Part shown: positions 26,891 through 36,458 of the stretch, piece by piece
How positions within the stretch are numbered: position 1 is the stretch's first letter
Layout of the letters: each line of letters starts with the position of its first letter
Source: Bin87 sp965204685
Lineage (GTDB): Bacteria; Chloroflexota; Dehalococcoidia; Lucifugimonadales; UBA3495
Length of the DNA: 64,000 bases
Assembly: GCA_965204685.1 (NCBI GenBank)
Contig: OZ242004.1
Coordinates: forward strand, 2,418,001 to 2,482,000
Direction of reading: 5' to 3'
Program-made: the position numbers and the translations under genes
The notes under the pieces: model-generated
The model's database searches: none
The model's input: only the letters and a program-made list of their open reading frames with translations
What the model was told of the DNA's origin: nothing

Positions 26891-28081
26891 CTATGCGCGC
26901 GGGCGGAAAATGCCGAAGCTGCTGGTGTAGCCGTGGAGGAACGTGGTCCCGCTCACCGGCCCGATCTCTCCGTTGCAGAAGAAACCGCCCAGCGGCACCG
27001 CGGCGCCAACTTTTTCGTGGAACACCTCGGTGTCATGATTGGAGCGGCCGTAGAGGTACTTGCCTCGTCCCAGGCACGAGAACAGCAAGGCGCCGTGAGC
27101 CGGGTTCTCCCGGTTGTCCACCGCGTAGCGTTCCAACACCGCCGACAGGTCGTCCGCCGAGGTTTCCGCGTCCCGGAGGTGGAACTGCACCAGCTGACCT
27201 TCTTTCAGCATCTCGCCGATGGCCAGCACGCCGCTGCGCTGGTCCATTCCCATCACGTTGCGGATCAGGAAATCACCCTGCTGCGGCTCGTCGATGAGCG
27301 CATCCATGACCACGCCCAGGAACAGGGAGTGCTGCATCAGGTCGCGGTCGCGTTGGCCGGCCCCCTGGAACAGGGTGCGGAGCACGTTCAGCGGCGGCTG
27401 CCCGTCCAGTTCGACCAGGAAGTTGCGGTCGCTCCGAGTGATATGCATTGGCGACCCAATGGGCCGGCACCCCTGGGCGACGACGGTTTCAACGACGATG
27501 TTGCCCGTAAGCGCGACGCCGACGGCTCCGGAATCGTGATAGTCACGCCCCAGGAACAGGCCGTTTTGACGAGCCCCCTGGGCCGCGCTGGCCAACCCGC
27601 CAATCTTGGCGGCGGCGGGGTAGGCGTAGTCCAGTCCCAGCAGAAGGTTCTGCGCAGGGAACGACATCGGATCGGCCAGCAGGACGAACTGCGGCTGATC
27701 CGCCGGGTCCACGTCCAATGCGGTGTGCCAATCGTCCGGCGCCGCGTCCAGGCTGGGAAGGTTGTCGCCTTCCAGCCGGATGGGGTGAATGTTGACCCCG
27801 GGCAGGCTGGCGGCGGTCACGGACACGGCGGGTTCCTGCTCAACCTCGCTGCCGCCGCCGATGATACCGCCGCCGGAGCAACCCAGCACCAGCACCTGGC
27901 GCCCCAATAGTTCGGCGACCAGTTCGGGAAGGTTGGCATAATCCGAGGAATACTCCGACGACGCGAAGACGACTGCCATATCTGCCGCCGTGTCGCCCAT
28001 GCTGGCGCGGATGGACGCCGCGCATTCAGAAAGGGCGGCGCGCAGGCTGTTCTGTTGGGATAGCGCAGAAGCCCACTGCAT
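26891..28081 (-). CDS. FIST sensory domain protein (FIST N and FIST C)
   Basis: The protein has 396 residues. ATG 28081 is chosen because AGAGGTG is correctly spaced; the GTG three codons upstream overlaps that site. ADMAVVFASSEYS, LGCSGGGIIGGG and the later GGLASAAQGARQNGLFLG belong to FIST_N. The C-terminal NPAHGALLFSCLGRGKYLYG and PLGGFFCNGEIGPVSG are the FIST_C signature. FIST domains are thought to bind small ligands such as amino acids. No kinase or output domain is fused. It appears to form an operon with the binding-protein-like gene downstream. Confidence 0.88.
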   Translation of the reverse strand: MQWASALSQQNSLRAALSECAASIRASMGDTAADMAVVFASSEYSSDYANLPELVAELLGRQVLVLGCSGGGIIGGGSEVEQEPAVSVTAASLPGVNIHPIRLEGDNLPSLDAAPDDWHTALDVDPADQPQFVLLADPMSFPAQNLLLGLDYAYPAAAKIGGLASAAQGARQNGLFLGRDYHDSGAVGVALTGNIVVETVVAQGCRPIGSPMHITRSDRNFLVELDGQPPLNVLRTLFQGAGQRDRDLMQHSLFLGVVMDALIDEPQQGDFLIRNVMGMDQRSGVLAIGEMLKEGQLVQFHLRDAETSADDLSAVLERYAVDNRENPAHGALLFSCLGRGKYLYGRSNHDTEVFHEKVGAAVPLGGFFCNGEIGPVSGTTFLHGYTSSFGIFRPRA

Positions 28082-28395
28082 AATAAACACCTCTACGGGA
28101 CCGGTTTCGGCCCCAATCTACAGGCTGTCTGGTTTGGCGCGAGTATAGCATAGGGCGCACGGCGGGACGCTGGCCGGCTCCGCGTGTGGGACCGGCGCTC
28201 AGGCCCGGGCGTCTCTCCCGCACTCCAGTTTCAGATTGATTATGTCGGTTGGCGATACCGGCGTAGAAGGCGGTGGGGGATCAAGGTCACAATGATCAGA
28301 TGATAGTCTGGGCTCACGGGCGCTCCCGGTCAGGTGTGGCGATGCTGTCGGTTGCTTGCTGGCGTCAGGTTTGGCGTCGGGTGAGTTTCGCTGGG
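28082..28395. other. intergenic backbone stretch left of the element
   Basis: About 314 bases between the FIST gene start and the putative attL. I see no convincing ORF, RNA gene or terminator here. It should hold the FIST promoter on the minus strand; an AT-rich TATAGCAT lies near 28145 but no matching -35 was convincing. Confidence 0.4.
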
Positions 28396-28419
28396 TTCAG
28401 CCAGAGCCGGATGGTCGTT
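28396..28419. other. putative attL of the 23.7-kb serine-integrase element
   Basis: The site reads TTCAGCCAGAGCC, then GGAT, then GGTCGTT. At 52088-52111 the mirror arrangement is found: AACGACC, GGAT, GGCTCTGGCTGAA. Outer and inner arms are inverted between the two sites while the GGAT centre keeps its orientation. This is the pattern left when an integrase joins a symmetrical attB (outer arms, 13 bp) to a symmetrical attP (inner arms, 7 bp) around a fixed core. The outer arm is the backbone half-site. The first accessory gene starts 125 bases inside. Confidence 0.75.
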
Positions 28420-28543
28420 GGTTAGCCCCACGGCCGGGGGTGGTACGCAAAGGTTTAGCCCCTGTTTCGGATCACTGCGGGCGTTCTCTACCCCGCACAC
28501 GCGGTCAATAGGCAGTACCCTCCACCACGTTTTCGTCCTCCCC

Positions 28544-28819
28544 ATGCCGGCCAACGCTGGCAACACCAAATCCCGCGTTCGCAAAGCCAGCAAGAAGACC
28601 GTCAAGAAGGGGTCCGGCACCGTCAAGCACAAGAGTGCCACCCGCGCTCTGAAGCCCAAGCTCACAGACGAGGAGAAGCGAGAACTCAGGCGGGTACGAG
28701 CCGCCGAGGAGCGCCAACGGCGCAAGGAGCTCGGCCTATGCCGGGATTGCCCCAACACTGCCATAGCCGGGCAAACCCGCTGCGCCGACTGCGCCGAGAG
28801 GCACCGACAGTCACGGTAA
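28544..28819 (+). CDS. small basic protein with C-terminal CxxC...CxxC zinc ribbon
   Basis: The protein has 91 residues from ATG 28544. The first half is very rich in Lys, Arg, Ser and Thr, and a charged helix follows. The C-terminus reads LCRDCPNTAIAGQTRCADCAERHR, a two-knuckle zinc ribbon. It is the first gene inside the putative attL. A decayed copy of the same ribbon is present at 30777-30974. Nucleic-acid binding is likely from composition but the function is unknown. Confidence 0.6.
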   Translation: MPANAGNTKSRVRKASKKTVKKGSGTVKHKSATRALKPKLTDEEKRELRRVRAAEERQRRKELGLCRDCPNTAIAGQTRCADCAERHRQSR

Positions 28820-29150
28820 ACCGAACCCACAAATTTCCATCGCCTTTCCTGAAACCCGCAGCCCAAGCGACAGAACTTCACCATCCTTATTGCCGGCTCA
28901 TCAAGGCCAGCGTACACTCGCCACACATCGCCCATTGGCGCACACTCACGCGCGGCCCGGGGTGTGGCCGGGCATGGACGGAAGCAAAATCTGAGCCGTG
29001 ACGATACCGGACGGGAACGATCAGGCAGTTATCCCGCCTGTGCGGGACGGCCACCTGAGCAGCGAAGCCTGCCCGAGTACAGCTCTCCCTACCTGAACCA
29101 CCATCAACCAAGTCAAAGACCGCTTTTCAACCACGCCCTACCGCGCTCAC
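28820..29150. other. intergenic stretch inside the element
   Basis: About 330 bases with no gene I can support. From 29097 an open frame without an ATG leads into the next ORF (see the entry at 29151), so the last 50 bases may once have been coding. Confidence 0.35.
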
Positions 29151-29414
29151 TTGCTCAATGACCTATCGAACTACAGAAGGGCTCTGTATGACGGCGGCAT
29201 CGAGCAGGGCTTTCAATGGCTGAGCGGCAACTTTGTCGAGAACGTAGAAACCAAAACCCGCCCCGGCCAAGAGCCCAAGCCCTACGAAGTTGACGTCGCG
29301 ACGTTGTACTGCCCACCTTCCGGGGCCGACGTCAACCGCTTGAACTCTTCAATCCAACGTCGATCTTGCCACTTCTATCTCGGCTCACGGGATACGATGG
29401 TATATGGCTGTTAA
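29151..29414 (+). CDS. hypothetical protein, probably lacking its original start
   Basis: The listed start is TTG 29151 (87 residues), but coding-like sequence continues in frame upstream to a stop at 29094-29096. It reads INQVKDRFSTTPYRAHLL just before LNDLSNYRRALYDGG. The only codon in the right place for a start is ATC at 29103, one base from ATG. The gene may therefore have lost its initiator. The C-terminal third is less protein-like. I do not recognise the family. It lies just upstream of another unknown gene on the same strand. Confidence 0.4.
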   Translation: MLNDLSNYRRALYDGGIEQGFQWLSGNFVENVETKTRPGQEPKPYEVDVATLYCPPSGADVNRLNSSIQRRSCHFYLGSRDTMVYGC

Positions 29415-29447
29415 TTGCGAAATCACCGAACACCATTGGGTTCCAAC

Positions 29448-30725
29448 ATGAGACGGGTCATTGCCAAACGAATAAAGCCTGTAGTCGAATGGTTGGCCAA
29501 TACCCGACTGCTAAGCGAAGCCATTACGTGCGAGCTCGTCGACTGGACACTCCGCAACGAAACCAGGTACGCCAACGGTCCGATGGGGACGCACGTAAAA
29601 TCCACCTCCATTCTGAGAGATCAATACGGAACGTATGTCGCGATTTGCCATTGGTCAGTGTCGGCAGAGAGCGACCATGCCATGCTTTGGGACCCGGGCG
29701 AGGATCTCTCTCCAATAGGCTTCGCCACCGTAGACAGGAGCGTTCCGCCCATACACTCCCAAGACCTCACAATCATCAATTCTTTGACTCCATACCGACC
29801 TATCGTCATTAATCAGGCTCCGCTTGAACAGTGGGCACGAAGACCTACTCTCTCGATGCGCATAATAGCCGTGCCCAGGCCACTCCATCATCTGAATTTC
29901 TGGCATTTTTATATCGAGCAAGACGGAACCCGCCATGCGTACGAACGGTTTGACGTGTCCGCATTTGCTGACGGCAAAACCCAGCGTCCCCGTGTTTATG
30001 AACCAGTCACGCACCGAAGCAGATGGATAACACCGACAGAGCGTATATCAGCCCAATCTATGAAAGAGGACTTCCGCATCATGGACGAAATCACGGCACC
30101 TTTTGAATTCGTGCAGAACTACCAAACGTGGCTCGACAACGTCACCGCAATTTACGACGAGCACTTCAATGATCCTGACATCCATCGACAACTCAGCCAA
30201 GGTCTGGCACGATTGACTGTGACCGCGACGGAAGCAGTCGAGAGCCGGTGGTACGACCGCAGACGATGGGAATACATGGGCCACATCGCAATGGATATAT
30301 TCACACGCGAACTAAATCACGATATGTTCAGCGTACCGGACCAACTTTACCAAATAGCCTTGGAAAATGCTGAACCGTTCGCCCGGTATCGCCTTCTGCC
30401 TAACTTCGAGGTTGAAACTGAAGGCAAGCATTATATGTACAAGATCATCGCGGGACTGAGCCGCGAGACCAGGTTTCATCTTCTCACCTTCCAAAGGAAA
30501 CCAAAGCGGGTTCGGCACACGACGCAGAGGAGATTCCAAAACTGCCAGACCTGTCGGCACTGGGCGGGGGTGTCCAAAACGGTAGGCAACTGCCGGAACG
30601 AAACAGCCAGGACGAAAGTCCTTTGCGTCAACACCGAGCACGAAGAAGGCGTACAAGGCCACACGCCAACTGTCTTCAAAACACATCCCACGTTCGGGTG
30701 TACGGAATACTCTAGCAAAGAATGA
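29448..30725 (+). CDS. hypothetical protein with C-terminal cysteine cluster
   Basis: The protein has 425 residues from ATG 29448; a TTG at 29415 is an alternative. There is no signal peptide. The main body is aromatic-rich with no motif I recognise. The C-terminus has CQTCRHW, a GNC eight residues on, and TFGCTEY, a spaced CxxCxxW...GxC...GC pattern that could bind a metal. Its codon use is less GC3-rich than the backbone, as expected for acquired DNA. Function unknown. Confidence 0.55.
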   Translation: MRRVIAKRIKPVVEWLANTRLLSEAITCELVDWTLRNETRYANGPMGTHVKSTSILRDQYGTYVAICHWSVSAESDHAMLWDPGEDLSPIGFATVDRSVPPIHSQDLTIINSLTPYRPIVINQAPLEQWARRPTLSMRIIAVPRPLHHLNFWHFYIEQDGTRHAYERFDVSAFADGKTQRPRVYEPVTHRSRWITPTERISAQSMKEDFRIMDEITAPFEFVQNYQTWLDNVTAIYDEHFNDPDIHRQLSQGLARLTVTATEAVESRWYDRRRWEYMGHIAMDIFTRELNHDMFSVPDQLYQIALENAEPFARYRLLPNFEVETEGKHYMYKIIAGLSRETRFHLLTFQRKPKRVRHTTQRRFQNCQTCRHWAGVSKTVGNCRNETARTKVLCVNTEHEEGVQGHTPTVFKTHPTFGCTEYSSKE

Positions 30726-30776
30726 ACGCGACAAGCCAAGGCAATTTGATCCTAATCAGCGGCCGCCCCTCAGGAT

Positions 30777-30974
30777 TTGACTTATCCGGACATAGGAAAG
30801 ATCTCCATCAAACTGGCGACCGCTAGGCTTTGGCGTAGCAAGCCGAAGCCGCCCAGCCCAGGAATACCAACAGCGCTGGGAACCCGGCATCTGCCGTGCC
30901 TGCAAAAACTCGCCGCACTCGGCGAGACCCGTTGCCCTGACTGCGCCGAGATGCCCAGCAAGCGACAGGGCTGA
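30777..30974 (+). pseudogene. decayed copy of the CxxC zinc-ribbon gene
   Basis: Near 30885-30960 one frame gives CRACKNSP and an adjacent frame gives GETRCPDCAEM, which together line up with CRDCPNTAIAGQTRCADCAER of the gene at 28544. A frameshift separates the two knuckles and no good start is present. It appears to be a degenerate paralogue. Confidence 0.5.
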
Positions 30975-31281
30975 CGACAAATACGCCAGAGCCATCTCCA
31001 TACCAAGTGGGAATTTCCCTCCACTCGGAAACGGACCATCCAGTAGGAACCCGAACCAAGAAGTTACTACATGGCCCCAGTGCTGTAACGGCGCCGGCTA
31101 TATTTATTTGGCGGCACCGCGCGTCGGGCACATTCCCAGTGACAGGTTGGTACCACCAAATGCGGAACCCCACCATCGAGTAGGACTGCCGGCAGGCAGA
31201 TTCGCAACCGATGGCACGCCTACTACATACCCAATGGTATAGTAGTAAGTGCCACCCAATGCCGCGCGGTGAGGTTTTCAG

Positions 31282-31476
31282 ATGGCCCGCATTTTGATTG
31301 AAGGTTTCCTCTGCGAACGGTGTGGATACCGTTGGGTTCCGCGCCAGAACGCAGACCGAGAACCGAAAGTCTGCCCAAAGTGCAAGAGTGCCTATTGGAA
31401 CAAACCCCGCAAGTTGGACTGGCCGGCTAACAAGCGTGCGATACAACATGACGAACGATCTCAGCTGACTGCATGA
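31282..31476 (+). CDS. small zinc-ribbon (rubredoxin-like) protein, copy 1
   Basis: The protein has 64 residues. MARILIEGFLCERCGYRW is followed by VCPKCKSAYWNKPRK, so two CxxC knuckles are spaced as in small zinc ribbons. It is clearly paralogous to the protein at 50007 (same IEG.LCERCGYRW and CPKCK..YWN.PR blocks). It is placed 79 bases before the ATPase gene, so it could be part of that transcript or control it. Zinc binding is supported by motif only. Confidence 0.65.
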   Translation: MARILIEGFLCERCGYRWVPRQNADREPKVCPKCKSAYWNKPRKLDWPANKRAIQHDERSQLTA

Positions 31477-31555
31477 TTCGACACGAGATGCACGGGAATT
31501 CCTCTTTGACGCGCAATACTGACGCCTCCCAGCGAACCTTGGAGAAAGCGCCCTA

Positions 31556-34507
31556 ATGAGCACTCAGACACCACTTCTGGACGCCTGCCCGCTGCGCCCG
31601 ATCTCGCAGGCCGGCGAGCAGTACGCCGCCGACATCATTCGCGGCCTGAACGACGAGCTCGCCACGGCGGCGACCGCGGCTGACTTCTTGGAAACGACCC
31701 ATCTGACCAGAGCCGCCGCGGACTTCCTGCGCATGGGCATGGACCGCGTTGCCCTGGGGCGCGACAGCACCAGCCCGTCCGTGTACCAACTGTACAGTCG
31801 CTACGGCGGTGGCAAGACCCACAGCCTGCTATTGCTGGCCGCCGCAGCCAAGTACCCCCACCTGCCCTACTGGCAAGATACCGCCCAGATCGATCCGGCT
31901 TCCGCCAAGGTGATCGCCTTCGACGGTGAAAAGCACAACGTGTTCAATGGAGCTGACCTGGACGGGCAAGGTGCCCGGGCACACAGCCTGGCCGGATACA
32001 TGCTGTACCACCTAGGAGGCCACGAGGCACTCAACACGTTCAGGGAAGGCGACGCAATTCTAGCTGACCCTGGCTCCGACGAGCTCCGGCGACTGATTGG
32101 TGACGAACCCGTGATCATCGTCATAGACGAACTGGTGCACTACATCAATCGGGTGCACCAGCGAGCGGCCAGCGCCCCACACATCGGCACCGAGGGAATA
32201 CTGACCACCATCAGCGCACTCGCCAACGCCGTGGTGAACAGTCCCAAGGCCGTCCTGGTGATCACCACTCCCGAAGACTCCCACGAACTGCTGGACGACA
32301 GCATCCAGAGCACTGGCGGCGACGCCATGCCGGCCGACACACTGGCGTTGACCGACATGCTAGACAAGATCAACTCCCAGTTGGGCCGGCTGATTCATCC
32401 AGTAGCGCCAGCGGGGGAAGCCGACCTCCCGGCCATTCTACGCAAGCGTCTGTTCTACGGTGTGGACGAGACCGCGCGGCAGGACACCGCCAACGCCTAC
32501 GCCGCAGTCACCACCCGCAACGGACGGGCCAACGGCAGCCTAGACTATCAGGGATTCTACGACGCCTACCCGTTTCACCCGTCGCTCCTGAACATCATCA
32601 CTGGCCGCCTGGCCGCCAACCGTAACTTCCAACGGGTGCGCGGCACGTTGCGCCTGCTGGGCAACACCCTGTTGGAAATGCAGAACAGCCGCGGCAAATC
32701 TGCGCTGGTGCATCCTTACCACGCCACCCTGCGCGTAGCCCGCATACGTGACGAGGTAGTGAACCGGCCAGGCTTCTCCGAGCTGGACCCGGCCATCGAC
32801 ACCGACATCGTCGGAAACAACAGCACCGCCGAGAAAACCGGGAACGAGCTGGCTGAACCGGCTGCCGTAACCATGCTGCTGGGCACCATCGCCCCTGATA
32901 CCAGCAATGGCCTCTACGCCGACCAGATCGCCGACGCCCTGCTCTCACCGGAGCGCGACGACTTCGGCGTCATCGCCAACGCCATTGAACAGTTCCTCAG
33001 CCGGGCCATCTACGTGGACGACAGCCCTGACACGCAGCGCAAGCGTTTCAGCAAAGACGCCAACGTGATGAAGGAACTGCTGGAAGCCAGAGACGCCCTC
33101 ATGACCAACACCACGGCAATGGACAAACTGCTCCGGCAGGCCATTACCAGCGCCTATGGCGGTGGCAATCGTCGTGGAGACCAGTTCGAGGTCATGCTCT
33201 TCCCTTCACCGCAGTCCAACGTGCCGGACAACCCCGACCGGGCCGTCCTAGGCATCGTCAACCCAGACCACTGGAACTGGATCGACGCCGGCAACGCGGC
33301 CAACGGCATGAGCAACCAAGACCTGCTAGACCTGCACCGGCACAGCAGCGGCAACGACGGCAACGCGTCTCGGCAGTACCCGAACAACGCCCTGCTGCTG
33401 GCCGCTCACGACGCAAATCTAAGCCGTATTCGCGAAGACATCGCCACCATGGAGGCAGCCGACCGGCTGCTCAAGGACACCACCCGACCACTGCCCCAGC
33501 ACCGGCGCGACACCCTAGCAAACATCCGCGCCACATCCGAGAAGAACGCCACCACCGGCATCCAAAACAAGTTCACCCACCTGTTTTCGGCTGGCAACAC
33601 GCAGCAGCACCAGTGGCCGGAACAACATAGCCACCTGGAGCAACGTACCCTAGAGTCAATCACCGACACAGCCGGCAAGGGCCAAGACGGCATCATTCAA
33701 GCTTTGGGCGACCGAGTGCTGCGCGGCACCGCCGCAGGATTGAGCAAGACCGCCTGGAGCCGAGTGGGCATCATAACCAACGAGCAGGGCAGCACACTGG
33801 GCGGACTGCGCGATTACTTCGCCCGAACGCCCGACGAACGCATCGTCATCAACGACACCACTTGGAGTGCCGTGATTGCCAACGCCGTCAGCAACGAAGC
33901 TTTGCACGTGGTGACGCCCAACGGGGAGACAAACCCGACGGGCTACGAACCCAGTTGGAGGGTCTGGGTAAAGGGGTACGAACCCCAACCAAACTCGGGC
34001 GGCGGGACTACCGGGGGCGGCGAGGCGGACGGTGGTAGCGGCACAGAAAACGGTGGAAACAACGCCGGAAATGATGGCGGTTCTGACTCCGGTGAGACCG
34101 GCAGGCGCCAGACCACATTCACCAGCGGCAAGATGCCAGGCAAAGCCGCCTACGAAGCCGTGAAGCGGTTTATGACCGACAACGGATACGACTGGTCCGC
34201 CCTCGCGTCTTGCAAGGTAGCGGGAACCAGCCAGGCACTGGCCGACCAGATTGCCAGCATTGCACAAGGCAACGACAGCGGCATTGCCATCACGATGCGG
34301 GCGCAGAACCAACGGTTGCAGGTCGGGGTCAACGACGCCCCTCCCAGCGAGTTCAAGGACTACTCCGGACCGGCTAAACGGATGATGAGCAAGGCCGGTG
34401 TCAGCGCCGCCGACGTGAGTGTGCAGCTGGAGCCAGACGCCGCCGAGCGCGTGCTGGAGAAGCTGAACAACCGGGAAGAAGCCAACATCAGCGTTTCTTT
34501 CCGCTAA
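31556..34507 (+). CDS. DUF499-type P-loop ATPase of an Hma-like defence locus
   Basis: The protein has 983 residues. Walker A is GGGKTHS (84-90), preceded by SVYQLYSRY, and Walker B is VIIVIDELVHY (186-195); both are the forms found in DUF499 ATPases. A Gly/Asn/Ser-rich linker (about 820-865) separates a C-terminal domain of about 120 residues. DUF499 proteins are found next to DUF1156 methylases and helicases in predicted anti-phage loci. The next gene starts 17 bases downstream. It likely powers DNA or complex remodelling in the cytoplasm; its target is unknown. Confidence 0.82.
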   Translation: MSTQTPLLDACPLRPISQAGEQYAADIIRGLNDELATAATAADFLETTHLTRAAADFLRMGMDRVALGRDSTSPSVYQLYSRYGGGKTHSLLLLAAAAKYPHLPYWQDTAQIDPASAKVIAFDGEKHNVFNGADLDGQGARAHSLAGYMLYHLGGHEALNTFREGDAILADPGSDELRRLIGDEPVIIVIDELVHYINRVHQRAASAPHIGTEGILTTISALANAVVNSPKAVLVITTPEDSHELLDDSIQSTGGDAMPADTLALTDMLDKINSQLGRLIHPVAPAGEADLPAILRKRLFYGVDETARQDTANAYAAVTTRNGRANGSLDYQGFYDAYPFHPSLLNIITGRLAANRNFQRVRGTLRLLGNTLLEMQNSRGKSALVHPYHATLRVARIRDEVVNRPGFSELDPAIDTDIVGNNSTAEKTGNELAEPAAVTMLLGTIAPDTSNGLYADQIADALLSPERDDFGVIANAIEQFLSRAIYVDDSPDTQRKRFSKDANVMKELLEARDALMTNTTAMDKLLRQAITSAYGGGNRRGDQFEVMLFPSPQSNVPDNPDRAVLGIVNPDHWNWIDAGNAANGMSNQDLLDLHRHSSGNDGNASRQYPNNALLLAAHDANLSRIREDIATMEAADRLLKDTTRPLPQHRRDTLANIRATSEKNATTGIQNKFTHLFSAGNTQQHQWPEQHSHLEQRTLESITDTAGKGQDGIIQALGDRVLRGTAAGLSKTAWSRVGIITNEQGSTLGGLRDYFARTPDERIVINDTTWSAVIANAVSNEALHVVTPNGETNPTGYEPSWRVWVKGYEPQPNSGGGTTGGGEADGGSGTENGGNNAGNDGGSDSGETGRRQTTFTSGKMPGKAAYEAVKRFMTDNGYDWSALASCKVAGTSQALADQIASIAQGNDSGIAITMRAQNQRLQVGVNDAPPSEFKDYSGPAKRMMSKAGVSAADVSVQLEPDAAERVLEKLNNREEANISVSFR

Positions 34508-34524
34508 CCCACAAGGACTTTCGA

Positions 34525-34962
34525 ATGACCCTGATGCGTGAGACTCCCAAAGACCATGGCCTGCTACTGGACCACGATCCCAAAGGCAACCGGCGCCTGT
34601 CCGTCACTCTAGCCGGCAGGTCGCCCCGCAAGAACGGCCGCCGATTGCAGTACGCCAGCGGTACGCTGTACAACCGTTGCGTCCAGCACGCCTCCACCAT
34701 CCTGTGGAACCACCACGGGATGAGGCTGCAACCGCAGGAAGAGGCAGGACGGCAATACCACCCGATCACCGAGGAAGCCGCGGTGCAGATCCGCCTGCTG
34801 CTGGACGCTGTGGCCGGCATGGAACGAGCCGACAAGGCGGAGCGATTGGCCCGCGCCATCGCCGACCTGCACCCCTGCGAAAGCAGTTGGTGGTACGCCT
34901 GCCACAAGAACCGGAACAGGCCACGGAAGGTACTGGACGCCTTGGAGCTTATGTACGCGTAA
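34525..34962 (+). CDS. small hypothetical protein within the defence locus
   Basis: The protein has 145 residues. It is basic and helical, with a central segment ITEEAAVQIRLLLDAVAGMERADKAERLARAI and a closing SSWWYACHKNRNRPRKVLDALELMYA. The latter resembles the short proteins that often accompany DUF499 genes, but I cannot name the family. It starts 17 bases after the ATPase gene and is followed 35 bases later by the DUF5677-like gene, so it is within the operon. Confidence 0.65.
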   Translation: MTLMRETPKDHGLLLDHDPKGNRRLSVTLAGRSPRKNGRRLQYASGTLYNRCVQHASTILWNHHGMRLQPQEEAGRQYHPITEEAAVQIRLLLDAVAGMERADKAERLARAIADLHPCESSWWYACHKNRNRPRKVLDALELMYA

Positions 34963-34997
34963 GAAGCTTTGACGAAGTAAAAGGCTGGTAGAAGACG

Positions 34998-36458
34998 ATG
35001 GCAAAAGCGAAATCAAAGCGGAAAAACCGAAGGAAATGGACGTCCATAGACGGACATCAACGACAGCGCGGACAGCTCTTACCTCCAGTCAATCAATTGG
35101 GCGACAAGCTTCAGTTCACCAACTGGACCAACGAACGCCTGCCGGAAATGATTTGGGCGGGTCTGATCAGCACCTCCCTAGGTCGTGAAAGGGCACTTCA
35201 TTGCTTTCGGGAGATCGTCCGATTCGTCCATGACCACCAGCAACGTGAGGAGATGCACGACCTGTCCATCTCGGGAATCGCGAAACTGGACCAGCCGCTT
35301 CGGGAAACATTTCTCGACTTTATAGTGGCGCTTCCGATGGTGGGAAACGCGTTGGCTACCATGCTGTGGTTCAATAATCTGCCTGCCCGATCATCATGGC
35401 AAGCGAGACTTCCGCACGTAGAACCTGACACAAGATTGCTGATGGTGACGGTTGCCGAAATGCTACACCACCAGTCGGAAATGTCCACTGACTGTCGTTG
35501 GCTGAAGGTCATGGGACTTCTCGCGGCAGGTAAGCTGTCCTTTGCGCCAGACCTGAAGCATGTCGCCGAGGAACTGATTAACTACCCAGCCAACTACGAG
35601 AAAGTCCAAGGCACCGTTCGGTCTACGGAGGGAGCCCTATGCCAACCACCTGAAACCACGAACGACCAACTTTGGCCAGATATGTTCTGGGCTGAATCGT
35701 GGGAGAAAACCGACTGCATCACATTCCAACAGGATGAGGACAACATTGCCACGAGGGAAAATCTGACCCGTGGGCACATCCGATCGGTGACCGACAGTCT
35801 CAAGAACCATTGGGGTAGGACCCACTCCACCACGAAAGTCGACGCTAAGCACGATGCGGTCTTTGGAATGGCATTCTACTGCCTGAGGATCCTCAACGAA
35901 ATCATAGGGATCGGCATCAGCACCAGCGTGCTAGGTCGTCTAGGGTTGCGCACCATTCTAGAAACCAGGGTGAACCTCGCATACTTGCTGAAGCAGAACG
36001 ATGAGCAACTATGGGAAAAATGGCGGCGTCACGGAGCAGGCCAAGCCAAATTGAATGTGCTCAAATTCCAGGATTCGGTTGACCAGCCGGACTTCATCAA
36101 CCTTGAAGCATTGGAGGCAATTGCCTCAGAGGACATCTGGCAGGAGTTTTTGCCTATCAATCTTGCTAGCTGGAATAGTTCAGACCTACGCAGGACCAGC
36201 GAGAAGGCCGGAATCAAAGCCACTTATGACCAATACTACCCGTGGGCGTCCTCGTACTCCCACGCCATGTGGGGCGCGATCCGCGAATCGTGCTACCAAA
36301 CTTGCATAAACCCTCTGCACCGACTCCACCGATACGCACAAAGTCAACGATTGGAAGATTGTCTGTACGACGCAGCCATTCTGGTGGACGAGGTCTTGGA
36401 ACAGCTTGACGAAAACTATCCGACATTCAAAAACCGCCTTCTTGAAAGCGATGAATAA
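34998..36458 (+). CDS. DUF5677-like protein inside the defence locus
   Basis: The protein has 486 residues. The N-terminus is Lys/Arg-rich. The C-terminal half has GLRTILETRVNLAYLLKQND, then YYPWASSYSHAMWGAIRES, followed by YDAAILVDEVLEQ. This is the R..xE..x..yl plus S.xSH helical arrangement of DUF5677, seen also in some abortive-infection-like proteins. No membrane segment. It is not part of the minimal ATPase-methylase-helicase set, so it is a candidate extra effector or sensor. No activity is known for the family. Confidence 0.6.
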   Translation: MAKAKSKRKNRRKWTSIDGHQRQRGQLLPPVNQLGDKLQFTNWTNERLPEMIWAGLISTSLGRERALHCFREIVRFVHDHQQREEMHDLSISGIAKLDQPLRETFLDFIVALPMVGNALATMLWFNNLPARSSWQARLPHVEPDTRLLMVTVAEMLHHQSEMSTDCRWLKVMGLLAAGKLSFAPDLKHVAEELINYPANYEKVQGTVRSTEGALCQPPETTNDQLWPDMFWAESWEKTDCITFQQDEDNIATRENLTRGHIRSVTDSLKNHWGRTHSTTKVDAKHDAVFGMAFYCLRILNEIIGIGISTSVLGRLGLRTILETRVNLAYLLKQNDEQLWEKWRRHGAGQAKLNVLKFQDSVDQPDFINLEALEAIASEDIWQEFLPINLASWNSSDLRRTSEKAGIKATYDQYYPWASSYSHAMWGAIRESCYQTCINPLHRLHRYAQSQRLEDCLYDAAILVDEVLEQLDENYPTFKNRLLESDE

